This document shows, in pieces, positions 49,050-61,711 of a DNA stretch of 64,000 nt (position 1 is its first letter; the number at the start of each line of letters is the position of its first letter). The stretch lies in NCBI GenBank assembly GCA_005406025.1, contig BGZK01000216.1, positions 522,149 to 586,148 of the forward strand, read 5' to 3'. The notes beneath the pieces are model-generated. The model saw nothing but the letters and a program-made list of their open reading frames with translations. It had not been told where the DNA came from and ran no database searches. The position numbers were made by a program, and so were the translations under genes. This DNA is from Eumeta japonica (taxonomy: Eukaryota > Arthropoda > Insecta > Lepidoptera > Psychidae).

Positions 49050-49160
49050 ATGCCGTACACCGCCCAACGAGGTAATCGCCCCCAAAGACGTCGCGCCCTC
49101 CGCACATCTGCCGCGCGGCGTGCTCGCAATGAACCCGGCCACCTGGCCTGCGTGCGCGCA
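49050..49160. promoter_or_regulatory. short CpG-rich island in intron 2
   Basis: Compact GC-rich block (GACGTCGCGCCCTCCGCACA near 49087; CATCTGCCGCGCGGCGTGCT near 49103) in AT-rich flanks. No coding support. Possible regulatory element by composition only. Confidence 0.28.
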
Positions 49161-49924
49161 AACAGGTGGTCAATATAGTCGGCCGACTGATAAATATCGG
49201 GAGCCGTGCAGATAAAATGCGAGAAATCGTAGATAAGTGTCGGAGATTTAATTAAAATTAAACAAATATATATTGTGTTTAACATCGGTTCTGCAATTTG
49301 TGTATCGTATGCCACTAATAACATTTATAAGGATTTGTGATTTGATTTATTGTTGCAAATTATTTAAAATTTACAACATTTGAAAAATATCTTTCAATAT
49401 GTACTTTATCTTAAGAAGTAACAGTCGTTCAAAAATCATTTTAGTATTTCATTTGAAGTGCTATCTATCTATGCACCTCCGTAATTAACGAAAGCTTTTA
49501 ACAAAAATTGATTGATATATTTCGAGTTTACAATGGCCGACATTGTTAGTTTTGGCTCAAATAGGCCTTTTCTTTCTATGATTCTGATACATGGATTAAA
49601 AACTAATAAACGAACCTTATGCAGTACACATTAGTATGAAAATGATGCATAATTATACAAAGGACCGTAGTTAACCACTGTGGAAAACTTAAGGGCTTTG
49701 AGACCCACCAAAATGTGAAATTAATCGTGAGAGGGGTGTCTCCAGTGCTTGCCAGTGTATGCCAATAAACCTCACACAACAATACTCAACAGTTGAGGTC
49801 CTTGGCGCTTCTCACTGATCTCAGTTTTTTAAATACATACAGTTAAAATAAATAAAATGTGCTAAAGTCGTAACTATACAAGCATACCGCAAATTAAGAG
49901 TTTATTTACGGTAAGAAATTTTAT

Positions 49925-49968
49925 TCCCGGATATGCACTGTCGCTCTTGGAACTGTGCATATCCGGGA
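49925..49968. repeat. 14-bp perfect inverted repeat with 16-nt loop
   Basis: TCCCGGATATGCAC (49925-49938) and GTGCATATCCGGGA (49955-49968) are exact reverse complements. Would form a GC-capped hairpin in intronic RNA. Confidence 0.9.
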
Positions 49969-50966
49969 GTTTTAAAGATCGTTTTCACCCTTCCGGAACC
50001 GACGGCTTAACAAGTCCTGTAAGGCGCGGAGTGTTTGGTTTAGTTCGAGTCGGGTCAAAAACTTCTAGGTCAGTTTTGTCTATGAGTCAGAAATTGAACT
50101 TCTAATTTTTTTTATTCGTGAGCTCTCGCTAACCTCTCGGCCCGAAATAAGAATGTATGAAGATCTGCGTCTGCAGTGAGGTGACGGATACTTATATAAA
50201 ACAAGAAATACTTAAAAACTACATTAGTAACGCTTACATTATGAAATAAAGGAATTTATATCGATAATAATAGTTATTGATTGTACTTGAATTACATGAT
50301 TTTATAAGATCTGAAAAATATTTCTCTGTCTACATGAGAAGTACATATCTTTAATTCTTTTAACTAAATGAAGTCAACGAACCAGTAATATAATAATATT
50401 GTTGAACACTCTCACACTAAATGTAACCGTATCTGCCTTACGCCTTCACATTATATCGACACATACTGCCTATTCGAATTGTGCGGATTATTTCAAGTGC
50501 TATTTAATACTTCAAATCGCTTCAGCGTCATATAAAACGTACACTAAATCGTCCATTTATTTAGTTACAATAATTGTTATAACTCAAGTACCGAAGGCTG
50601 TGACTTGAGATCGTAATAAAATATTTTGGGGATACCTTTCGTTTTATGATAAAAGGTATATCCATTATATTCTAAATAAAAATATTGTTATAACTCTTAA
50701 AACGAAATAAGAATTCTTTTACAGATCAAATGCCAACTTGTGGGTGGCATTTATCTTTATTATTGCTTAAGCGGCAATAAGCTGAAGAAAGCCTTTTGAC
50801 CTTTATTGTATATATAATTTGATATACACAAATATCAACATCGTTTTTATTAGAATTCAGGTTTTTATAATTTTATTTTTTTATTGTTATATGTGAACAT
50901 GATAAATATAAAAGTGTACATTAATAACAATTAACGTACACTTTTTATTGTAACTAAAATGCCAAA

Positions 50967-51265
50967 AAAAAAAACCGGTCAAGTGCAAGTGTATAGTGTG
51001 ACGAACTTATACCGTACCATAAATTACTTCTTGTGTGTTTTTAAGTCGGATTCAAATTTGTTTATAGCGACTGAAAATAGAATGTAAGATACTTTCGCAT
51101 TGTAAAAGAAAATCCGTCGCTGAAAATGTTGTCTGAATGTATGAATGAACCTAGATTTAGCAAATATTTTTTTTTATTATCTAGTGAATTTGGAGAAAAG
51201 AGTCTGTGAAAAGCGGACAGATAGACGTAAGATTGATCTTCTAAGGCAGGGTTCCATTTATTTAT
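50967..51265 (+). repeat. decayed lepidopteran 'CCGGTCAAGTGC' repeat
   Basis: Begins AAAACCGGTCAAGTGCAAGT, the start of a very common lepidopteran interspersed repeat, retains ACCGTACCATAAATTACTT, and ends with GCGGACAGATAGACG and GGCAGGGTTCCATTTA, matching that family's GACAGACGGACA and GGGTTCCGTTT tail. The middle is strongly diverged. Family match is from memory of the repeat and was not searched. Confidence 0.6.
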
Positions 51266-54200
51266 CAGACTTAGGACATCAGGCGAGATACTATTAGTTT
51301 GTCAAGCCAATTTTTTTCATATAGCCAAAAGCCAATCTTTTTTTATAAGCATAGTTTCGAATCGTAAAATAACGCATTCAAGCTTGTATTCTGTTTTCGT
51401 CTTAATTTATTTTTCGTATTATTCGACCAGCGCCATGGTTCGTGGTGATGAACAGCCCCAGAAATAACCGAACGTGCCGGAGTGTGTTCACCGCTTGAGT
51501 TTGAAACGAATCCGATCAAATGATTGTTATCTGCGAGGGTCGGTATGTGTGCATGTATGCGTGTACAACTTGCGTTTCTCATATTGTGAAAAGCTATCAT
51601 AGTGCCAAACTCTTGATGAATTACAACACTAAGTTTCGTTCTATCGATGAACTTGTATTTTAAAAACCAATACATATATCTAAATGTGATACACTATCTT
51701 CACGATGTCGAATTTCTAAAGAACCGTCTTTGGAATATTGATCGTGCGGTTTGTCCGGATGTTGGTTTAGAATGCGCTTCGAAATAGCTGAACGGATTTT
51801 ATTGAAAGTTCCGATGTTTCGTGTATGAACAACTTACGTGTCGGTCTCTCTTGAGAGTTTTCGAAGATGAAAATTAATAAGGCTAAGACGAAAGGCAAAC
51901 ATCCATCTCGGACTAAGAGCGGTGAGCGGGACGCGGTTTGTCTACCTTCAATAAGTAAATAATGATGCATTGAAAATAATTATTAGAAAAAAATGTTCGG
52001 CCGTCAAGAATAAGCGATAAAATGCCATTAGCTTTTTTTTTTGTGATTATTTGCTGCACACATTGTCTGAAATTATATATGGATTTATATGAATAATTAA
52101 AAAAAAATACAATGTTTAACTTAAAGTAAAATTTAAGTATAATTCGTCGTAAACAACGCTCGCGAGATAAGAAATCGAATTTTAGGTGAAAAAAAAATCC
52201 AAACAAATTTTTTGTAAACTTACGATCTGGGATCTAAGTTCATATTAAAAATTTAAACAATAACTATGCTCACTAGTTATGGTCAATGGCTAATGCTAAG
52301 CATAGGACAATCCGAAAGTATATCCCAATTTCATAAATGAACAGGAACTCGACAAAAAACTGCGAAGTTCATAATATGTATATTATAAATTGTACAAAGT
52401 CGAACATTGTTGTGAAATCGTTCGCAATATAAGATTATGTAGATTTGTTTATGTAAAAAAAAATAGCTAATTTGTTTTCTTGAGGATGAAGCGCCGATCA
52501 TCCACGTTAAGGTTATCTCGATGTAAAAAACGTCCTCTGTTCTAATAAATTATTAGTTTTTATATGTTTGCCGTGTCAGACATTTTTTTAGCTTAACTGC
52601 ACTGACCGACACCTGTTAATTTAGCCTGTCGGGTGCAGCGTCATTATTGTACGATCAAATCGGATGCAAGATATATTACTCGGTATAAAAGTATAGTATT
52701 CTATGTTTAATCAACGACCTCCTTTACCCGGTCGGTTAATACCCCCTTCCGTTACAGTACAGGTGGTTCGTGCTGGTTCAACAACGGCGCAAATTTAGGT
52801 ATAGTTTACCCGAGAGGTTTAAATGTACAAAATTCGCACTAGCTTAAAAACATGTACATCTCCAACGGGTACCTCTTCACGTTTAGTCGCAGCGCTGTAA
52901 GTCATATTCGAATAAGAGAGTAGACGGTGTTTCATTTTTCGTGTTCCTATAGCCAAAGGTTGGCATTTGGCAACGGAAAACCATATTACTGGCGTTTGTC
53001 TGTTTGTCTATCTTTTTGTCTCACTTTTAATGTGCCGTTATCGATTGAACCGTCAGTAAGTATCCAATTAAACTTTTCAACAGACTATGTGTTGTTACGG
53101 TGGATAAACTAACAAATAGAGAGGCCTTCGAACAAAAAATGTGTTTTTATAAAGTTTTTTTTGTTTTGTTTTTGCTCTATTATGTAATCGGTAATATGTA
53201 TATAAGTTAATGCGTTCCGTGTTCCTATGTTAGATTTATTTACCTTATTTGTTCGCAAACGATAAATTGTATTATTACGATATCGTTAGTGGTTTATTTG
53301 TGTTATGTCACCAAACTGGTTAATATACTACTAAGTCCAACGTACAACTTGAGCGATGCAATTGTAAACTCGGCGAACTGATTGCGTTCCATTTCACTCA
53401 ACCGCCGTTCGTTGTATAGTTGACGACAATGACGATGATTAATGAAAATTATAGTATGCATATGTAAAAATAATTAATTACGGTTAGTGATCGTTGATCT
53501 TGTGATCCGTTTAATTTTCATCGATTTATTATTTTTTTACCCACTACTTTTCATACGTCATCACCTTCACCAACTCTATGAACAGCGATAAAAATTTCAT
53601 ATAATGAAACATTGTCTGCCGGTGTTCAGACAAGCGGATTCTTCTCATGGTAACAATAAAGTGTCGCAGCCTTTGTGCTCGTATAAGAAAGTTGTCATCT
53701 CACAATGCGTTAATTGTGTTTAAACATTCTTCGAAAGTATAAATCCTTTTCATCCAAGTAGCAATGGATAACAATTTGCCGAAATGCAAGTTGATTTTGC
53801 CGACGTCTATGCGGTAACGTGCATGTGCAATACTTTATAATCGAAACACATAATTAATTCGCATTTACTAAAAAAAAAAATGTTTAATAATGTTTGGCAA
53901 GTTGATACGGATCTTGGTTTTAAAATTCCTTGTTTATGTACAAAGTATTCGTAGGAATACATAGGTAAATAAATAGGCTGTAACAGTACACAAATCAACT
54001 TAATATGTAAACTTTACAATATTTAATTGACCTAATACAAGAAAGCGACATTGATCGCTATAATACAAATACCTTGGGTAAAACCCTCGGTATACTAGTT
54101 CAACTCGCACTTGTCCAGTTTTTAAAGTATGTAATTATTACTGCTATATCTCTACCGTTGGTAAGCTCGCGCCTCGGATCGTTTTTTCTAATAAGCTTCA

Positions 54201-54559
54201 GACTACGCCTCGTTGCGGTTTGAGAACAAATGATGAACAGAGCAGAAATTTCAATTGTTTATTCAGTAGTTAACAGCACCAGCTTCCAAATTGAATTGCA
54301 CCGGATGCACAAACTGGCTGCATTTTGTAGATAGTACATCCGCCTGCACACATGAACTGCATTGCATATATTACATATGAGGGAGTGTGGCCATACATTT
54401 CACATCCCTGCCTCACGAGAGCCACCAGCGCTATGAACAAAAAGTCACGGCAGTCCCGTATAGAGAGCCCCGGATCTGGGTCCCCTCGTCAAGGCACAAT
54501 TTTAATTTGTAATTCGTATGTGCATTACAAACATTATACTTTCGTATAAATACAATTTA
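51266..54559 (+). other. intron 2, mostly unassigned
   Basis: Contains a small Helitron-family fragment at 51781-51810 (AATAGCTGAACGGATTTTAT). Otherwise no exon, RNA gene or repeat boundary was recognised. Confidence 0.35.
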
Positions 54560-54775
54560 TAAACTATTCTAATATTCCTTTTGCTTCACTGACATCTATC
54601 AACCTTTTCATGCAAGGTCGTCGATTACGGGTCCTAAAAATTTGGCCCTTTTTTAACATGCCACCAATATGGTCTGCTTAGGATTTTCTATGACGACCCT
54701 TGCCGACCTTTCCACTGCACACATTCGCTCTGTATATTTGTTTTGTCAGTCTATTTTCATTCATCCTTTATCAAC
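54560..54775 (-). pseudogene. LINE RT C-terminal relic (copy 3)
   Basis: The best preserved of three related fragments. On the minus strand from about 54767 one frame with a single stop reads MNENRLTKQIYRAN, then SGKVGKGR, a stop after HRKS, ADHIGGMLKKGQIFRTRNRR, and CMKRLIDVSEAKG. This is the C-terminal tail of a non-LTR retrotransposon polyprotein. The same blocks occur at 35357 and 24418. Confidence 0.78.
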
Positions 54776-57700
54776 AATTATGCATAACCACTAGTCCCTA
54801 GCAATAATCCGTATTCGGGTAATAAAAAAACACAACGTAAACATTTCATATACACAAATACAAAACACAAAACGACATAGAGTCAATCTATAAAGGTACC
54901 TATATGGGAAATAAGTATACACACAAAAAAAAAGATAATTTTTTACAAGTTTTTGTAATCTAATTATTAGTTAATGGCGCGGCTGTCCGTATCATTAATT
55001 ACATAAAATTGTTATTATTAGGAAAAATCTTCGTTTATCTGCAATCGCGACATTTATGGTCTTTAATGTGAAATAATATTGCGTGATTCCTACGTTATTA
55101 TAAACAATGACCGTGTCCCATTTTTCGTTGACAAAAAACAATACGACGTGTAGACTTCACATGTCACAATTGTTCAAGCTTTTTTTTTTCCATTTATTGG
55201 ACCTGAGCTTAGAGATCCGATATTGAAAGTTTAAATGCAGACAACCATTCTTTGTGGGTAAAACTTTTGAGCTCACGTCACCGACATGCTAATGTTAACA
55301 GTATATCTATAGCTATCAGTACAACGTGCTGCGTTTAAACGGCAGTGAAAGTACAGATTGAACTAGTATATCGTATTGTACTATATACAGCCTATCATGT
55401 GTTTTAATTAATAAATAAATAAACAATATGAAATGTATCTAATTATTGCTTGGAATGCCGATAATGTGAAAATTAGACTCATGTTAACGATATCAATTAA
55501 TTAACAAAATAATGTTTTTTTTTCGATATTGCAATTAATTAGGGAATCCAAAAAAGACATTATTGTAAAAACCATTACAATTTTGAGTTTTCACTTCTGT
55601 GAGCAGTCCCTAATAACTCCTTATATTTTTTTTTCTAACGTGTCGAGAGAGTTTATCACACTGTGTGTTTGTGAATTTAATTTAAACTTTTCAATAACTC
55701 TATTATTTTTTTTCTAAATGCCGTCAGTCATTTTTTGTAACAAAACTAGAGAAGACAAAAACGATATGTTTTATAAAAATATTTAAAAATACCAATTTTT
55801 CGATACTTGAGTATTTATTGCTTTTGATGATAACACACTGATGTGTCGGTTTTTACTGATTACGGCAAAGCCAAAGGGGGATTTTAATTTAAAAATTTGT
55901 ATGTGGGTATGTTCATCTATTTCCTCGTAGTTCTCAAGATAATTGCCGTAACTGTACAAATAATTTATCATTCCATGCGCTTACACTTACGCTCACACAC
56001 ACGTACCTGCCATAGGATATAAAAAATTTGTTTAAATCCAACATGGCTGAGTTTGTCATTTTTCGACATCGAAAAAATTAAATCTAAGATGAACACATCA
56101 TGTTATGATATTGAAGAATGCATTCTGTATATGTATAACTTTTATATGCGAAAATGTTTAAGTTTGTAACAAAATAGTTTGAGGGCCGAAGGAATGTACG
56201 AATGCCGCGTTGGCCGCCCGCCCCACGCGAACCTGTAACAACAAAGCCGTTACGTTACTCGATAGGATAAAGTCTTTGGAAGGCGTATTCATTAGCGCCT
56301 TAAATCGCAATAAACCCTTGAAAACCCTCACGTTTTACGGTCTCTTATTCAGTTTAATAGATTTGAGATTTGACTTCTATGTTAATCATTCTTACGTAAT
56401 ATTGGTTATATTATATATATATATATATATATATATTAGATGAAGGACAAGAAAATTGTATATAGCTATATACAATATGTATTCGGATGCACTTGTCAAG
56501 TGAAGCTTCTTAGACGTGTGGATACAAATATAGAAAATAGTATTTGCTATGTACTGCCCGACGTCTAACTTTAGAACTCACCTTCGTAAACAAAAATGTG
56601 TAAATTCAGTAATAAAAGAATACATCTATAAATATGAATTTTTGTGGAATGTAATAAAAAGTGCTGTCTGTACAAAAACAGCTTGTGCGCAGACTTTGTG
56701 CCACCACCCACACAAAGATACACCTGTAACATCACGCTCAAAAGCGCCTAGAAGTAGCGGCCGAACGGTGATCAATAATTATGCTCTATCAATTATTTAT
56801 GAATAAGGCCCGACGCGAGCTCGTATAAAGCATTTCCTGTATGAAGTACTACGTATTACGAGCGAAAAAGTGCTTACGTGCGTACAGCTTACCATTTACC
56901 GCATTCGATGTAGCGTGCTGTAACACGACGCGGGTACAGAGCGTGACGCGGCAGAGCACGTGTGAAGATGTACGACCCCCAGTTCACTTTCCACTCCGAT
57001 GCCTCATACCAAAAGGTTCGAAGCAGAGTCTATACCTAAAGGATGACCATTGACTACTGGCGATTGTTATAACTGGATTACTCTGAGTGAGCGATCTCTG
57101 CGTATACATATTTATACACGGCTCTATCTAAGAAAAAAACCTTAACGATTTCGATATACATTTTTCTTTAGATGAAGGTTCGCTTTTCAAGTCTATTTAT
57201 ATGGATATTTTCCCTGGTAAAGCTAGATAATAAAATCTAATCATTGTTTTACTTGGCGTCATTTCGTTAAAATTTTGATGTGATTCGCTGTGTCATCGCT
57301 TCTCAAGAGCAGATGGCACTAGATAAATACATAGGTATTATTCGTATATTGTGTAATGTATGCGTATTATGCATCCTAATATTTATTTTTGGAAATAAAC
57401 ATCGACACCTATCCCGCGGGAAGTTATCCCGTTTCCACGACGAACGCAATAGATGCCTAACATAGCTCGGTGGCCCGGGTACTCCCATGTGATTGATTTA
57501 AATTATGTAGTCCGTTTCATACGATTACCATGCCCTGCTTTTATATGTCGCCATGACACATATACGTCGCGGCCGTTATATCTTTGTTACAGTTTGTGAT
57601 AACGACCTAGAAATCAGAATTACGCTGTGGGCGTGGCATGACCCTCATAGAGAAAGAGTCCTCTATAGAACTATCTTCGCGCCAACGTGACGAATTAATG

Positions 57701-58194
57701 GGATGTTTCTATAGAAAATATTAAGGTTCATTAAATGTGTCCATTTCGCATTGCAATTTAAGGTATCGAAGAAGTAATTATGCATAAGAACGCTGTAATA
57801 CAGCGATATCTGTACATGGTTAAGTCAAATATTCATGCTGTATTCCAATTCTAATTCTTATTGCCGGTTATACTTACAGTACGCCAGTTCGCCAACCTGT
57901 ACTCTACGTTTTCCTAAAAGAGAATTAAATTCAAGTCTAGACACAGGTGTAGCTCTAATTGGATGACGGGCCACAAAAAGTGTGCTATGAAACCGTTATC
58001 ATATATACACTGGTGTAATTGTTATTATGTTCTTTAACAACCGACGAAATCGACACGGTCAAAGGTTCATACATTTCTGCGGGCCTTAAGAGTTCTAAAA
58101 GAGTGTACTATAGGACTATCCCTGCACCAAAGCTATGAATGCATGGAGAGGCCCATCACTAAAGAGTCATGCTAGGCCTGCAGCAGATCTCTAA
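54776..58194 (+). other. intron 2, mostly unassigned
   Basis: Contains a (TA)n microsatellite at about 56408-56437. Sequence is mixed and no exon was recognised. Confidence 0.35.
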
Positions 58195-58390
58195 GAAATG
58201 TGCCGCCTCCGTCAGTCGCGTGCGTCGTCGCCGGCGGCCGTTTTGTTTACAACCGTTCTTGTGTCGATGTGTTGATGTTTGTCGATCTTTACGATTGCCG
58301 CGCGAGTCAAACACAATGCCCCTCGCCACTACTCGCTATAATCTCTTTTCGCGGCGGATGCAACGGGATGTGGACCGCTAACGTTTAACG
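58195..58390. promoter_or_regulatory. CpG-rich island in intron 2
   Basis: GC-rich stretch with GTCAGTCGCGTGCGTCGTCG (initiator-like TCAGTC near 58213) and TTTTGTTTACAACC, a forkhead-type motif. Two overlapping open frames show no conserved domain. Candidate internal promoter or enhancer by composition and motif only. Confidence 0.3.
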
Positions 58391-59476
58391 CGTCTCCGAC
58401 GGACCGCCTATAAATTAGGTTTACGAAATTGTAAAACGTAGCAAAAAGTAAGGGAGAATACAAAATTAACCGCCTTTCTTCACAAATGTTTTATTATTAT
58501 ATTTTTTTACTTAAATAGCGAAAAGTAAAATCTATGGTGTAACGTAATTTGTCAAATTGTTTGTCACGCCTTACCTGTATGTATTAATTTTCCATGTCTT
58601 ATATTCTACGATTTGAGAACTAACCCATTAAATTAATTTGTCGTTTTTAGAAGCAGTATTAGACATCTTCATATCTGTTTTTTTTTTAATGTATTAATTA
58701 AAAATATAAGATAAAGCAGTAATAAAATGATTTATCTCGTGGTGAATCGCTGTTATTACGCTTTACGCAAAGTGACAGTTCAAAATAACTGCTCACGCTT
58801 TAAAATGCTTCTTGTACACGCCATATCTTGTTATGATTTCGTATGACGCATTAGAAGTTCAATGCGACTTCTAGAACGTCAATTCATACATGATATGCGT
58901 ATTTCCTTATAACGGGAGTGATGATTCAATTTACGAAAAAACCAATAATTTTTAATATATTCGAATTCAGATGACACAACCACGTTATCGTCCACTATTG
59001 AAGATAAGCTTTATTTTTTTTTTTTTTGCCAATTGAAAGCAACACCTTGAACCGTGAAAGTTGCGAGTTTCCAACGTTCCAAGTTTCAGAGTAATTTTCT
59101 ACTGGAACTGGGACTTTTTTTTATGTAAAATAAATGTTCTAATTTGAGACTAGTGCAATCGGTGCGTTTGTTATTGTATTTTTTAAACCAACCAAAAACT
59201 CTCCATAAACAATTTATACACGTCACTTAGCAGGTGACCAGTCACAAAATTCATGATATAAATATTATTAGTTCTGTACGCGACCGTAGCCGAGCTCATT
59301 ACCTGCTATATCAAAATCTGATGTTTCCTGACGAAAATCGCCTAGATAAATAGGTCATTAACACGCTATCACTAAGTCGTCGTTCGCCGTTTCGATGTAG
59401 TTGTCGACACTACGTTTTTTTTTTCAAGTTCAATGACCTCTCGCATTCTAGAGTTATCTCTCTACATTATCAGCTT

Positions 59477-59495
59477 TGTGTGTGTGTGTGTGTGT
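59477..59495. repeat. (GT)n microsatellite
   Basis: About nine GT dinucleotides followed by a T run. Confidence 0.85.
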
Positions 59496-59675
59496 TTTTT
59501 TTTTATCGCGGTTCTAATGCCCGCGCTATATGTACATTTTGCAGAACCCACTTGTTAGATGACGTAGTTGCGCGATCGTGACATTGCTTCTAACTATTAT
59601 TATATAACGATCGTCGAGTCGGTCGACGCGAAGGATAATATTAATAGGGAGGGGTTTTCATACCTTCTGACCTAC

Positions 59676-59900
59676 GAGCAGTGGTGGTTCAGTGATTACG
59701 AGTGGTCGCCTTCGAACCGGGAGGTATTGGATGCGATCCTGACGATCACGGGCGAATTCGCCGATGAGTGTTAACTTAAGTTCGCGGCCCTGAGATCAAG
59801 CTGAGCCGTCGGTCCCGGACGTAGCCTTCGTACCGAAGATGTAGATTTTTAGCGACTGCCGACCCACACCAGGCCAGCATGTAGGACTCGAGTTCTAGGT
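59676..59900 (+). repeat. tRNA-derived SINE
   Basis: GTGGTTCAGTGATTACGAG (59684-59702) resembles a pol III A box. CGCCTTCGAACCGGGAGG gives an anticodon-arm-like block, and GGATGCGATCCTGACG (59729-59744) resembles a B box. The downstream body (to about 59900) is unassigned. A short open frame across it (59568-59774) is best explained as a by-product of the SINE. Confidence 0.55.
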
Positions 59901-60010
59901 CCTTCGGTCTGAAACAAAATGATCGTGGGAGGGTATGCTTCAGGGCTAAATAGGTGGCATATCGTCGTAAACGCTAATAGAATAAAAAGCTAAATCTATC
60001 TGATTGAAAT

Positions 60011-60054
60011 TAGCTGACGTTTGACATTTCGTTAGCTGACGTTTGACATTTCGT
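60011..60054. repeat. 22-bp tandem duplication with TGACGTTTGACA motif
   Basis: TAGCTGACGTTTGACATTTC (plus GT) occurs twice in immediate succession (60011-60032, 60033-60054). A third partial AGCTGACGT follows at 60058. Each unit carries the TGACGTTTGAC motif also found upstream of the JIL-1-like start. Confidence 0.9.
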
Positions 60055-60179
60055 AAAAGCTGACGTCAATCTCGTACATTCAGCTTTCCATTATACGAGC
60101 GCTTACGACTATAGAAAGCAATCTGTCCAGCACTGCCGCAATGGTCGATTATATAAAAAAAAACTAATGCAACAAACAA

Positions 60180-60480
60180 TCTTCCTTCCTGCCGACCTCC
60201 AGTCTATTCGGCAGGCAGGTCTCCCGTCGGCCGATATCGGCGAACAGTTCAATACGAATTCCGTCACACGCGAACTCGTCGGTTTGCTAAGCGCAGGCGT
60301 CGACGCCGTCGACGAGACGGACGCACGCGCACGCGGTGCGCGATAGTTCAGTTCGCAGACCCGACGGCGTACGCATTGTTGTTGCGTATCCGTGTCGCGT
60401 TGCTGCAAACAAAGAACGCGGGTATCGACGCCGCGATAAGGTTATCCAGCACGGAGGAATGTCGGTCCGCCGCCCGATAT
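60180..60480 (+). promoter_or_regulatory. CpG-rich island with initiator, candidate internal promoter
   Basis: Dense CpG (GACGGACGCACGCGCACGCG near 60317) with an arthropod-type initiator TCAGTTCG (A at 60350) on the + strand, about 300 bp downstream of the TGACGTTTGAC tandem. No TATA box or clear downstream promoter element. It could start a shorter transcript of the kinase gene or a separate non-coding RNA; this is inferred. Confidence 0.35.
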
Positions 60481-60612
60481 CCTTTCCGAAGGAGCAGGGT
60501 GTGTTTTAGGTGAATTGTTATATTGCGATATTGTAATGCACTCTAACCTCTGTTTTGATAGAATGAGTATTTATTATGTTTCGTGATGTTGCGAAATATC
60601 GATATTATTGCA

Positions 60613-61088
60613 TTTTGACGTGACAACGTCTTAAATTAGGTTGCGGCTGGGAGTCACTTATGAAAAAGTGTAACGCTCGGTAACGTAACGATGAGTCACC
60701 GAACGAGAGAGAGGCCCGCCGAATGCCTTGCGTCTCTCTCCCACTCAACTATGATCGGTCTGCCGCGCGCGCAGCACTAGAGAATTAGTGCATAGCTTGC
60801 AAATGTATTGCAAGTTATTGTATGTATATTTGTATATAAATACGTATGTATGTGTAAAGGTAAAAATAAAATTTTGTTAATATGAAATTCAGTGCGAGAT
60901 TCTTTGTATAAATTAATGTTTTAAATATAATTCTTTGTATAAATAAATGTTTTAAATTGTTACTATTATTTCATCCTTCTTCCTACTATACGAATGAATA
61001 TTCACATTAAAATGATTTTACCACTCAAAGTCGTTGTCACGTAAAACTTTCGCCCGTATACCGACTTTACAGGCAACCAAATTTTTTT
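60613..61088 (+). mobile_element. 475-bp repeat, copy B
   Basis: Same orientation as copy A (45554), 15,059 bp apart, with about two differences over 475 bp. Starts TTTTGACGTGACAACG and ends ...GGCAACCAAATTTTTTT. Both copies abut T runs (left TTTT, right seven or more T), compatible with a T-rich target duplication. Flanks outside the shared segment are unrelated, so the copied unit is well delimited. Confidence 0.8.
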
Positions 61089-61676
61089 GTTGGCTTTATT
61101 TGTTTTCGATATTGTTTCGTTTGATGACGGCGCGCGACTGTGCTATTTTATTATCAATCAACGAGCATTTAATTATGACTAGTTTTTCAACAATGCCCAA
61201 TCAATTTAATAATGTGATGCAATAAAAAAATATTGCACTTAATCGTTCTTGTATCATAAACAAATCAGTTTTTTCAACACGAGAGTGTTTTCCTACATAT
61301 ATATATATTTTTTCATCTTTTATTGTATTCGAAGTTACACATCACTTAACAGAACTCGATTAAGCTATTCTGGGAGTCCCATTTGTTATACAGAAGCGTC
61401 AAAGTGGCTCGTGACGCAACAGAATAGATACACTCGTAAAATGTTTCCGAAATTATGTGGATGAATATTTGAAAGCTGGTCGATTGCAACACATCGGCGA
61501 ACGCTCGCCTCCGCTTGTTTTATTTTATTTTTTCGATATGTACCTAAATTTTTGTATTGCGTCAACGGATTGAAATTCGTTAATGTAGTAGCGCGCAGTG
61601 AGAAAGCAGCTCGTTTGTCTCGGCTTTCGTACGCTCTTAGAGAAAGGTTGTTTATTTTTACGTTATGAATGGATTC

Positions 61677-61711
<35 letters not shown>

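Noticed and set aside
59568..59774. 68-codon frame ending LDAILTITGEFADEC
   Set aside because: Half of it coincides with the A box, anticodon-like arm and B box of a tRNA-derived SINE, which explains the sequence better.
60109..60408. 99-codon minus-strand frame
   Set aside because: Compositional by-product of the CpG-rich island; Arg/Ala/Ser-rich without a domain.
45554..61088. Interpretation of the 475-bp direct repeats as the two LTRs of one 15.5-kb element
   Set aside because: The intervening 14.6 kb has no gag-pol, primer-binding site or polypurine tract that I can see. The repeat lacks clear TG...CA ends, and no target duplication flanks the pair.
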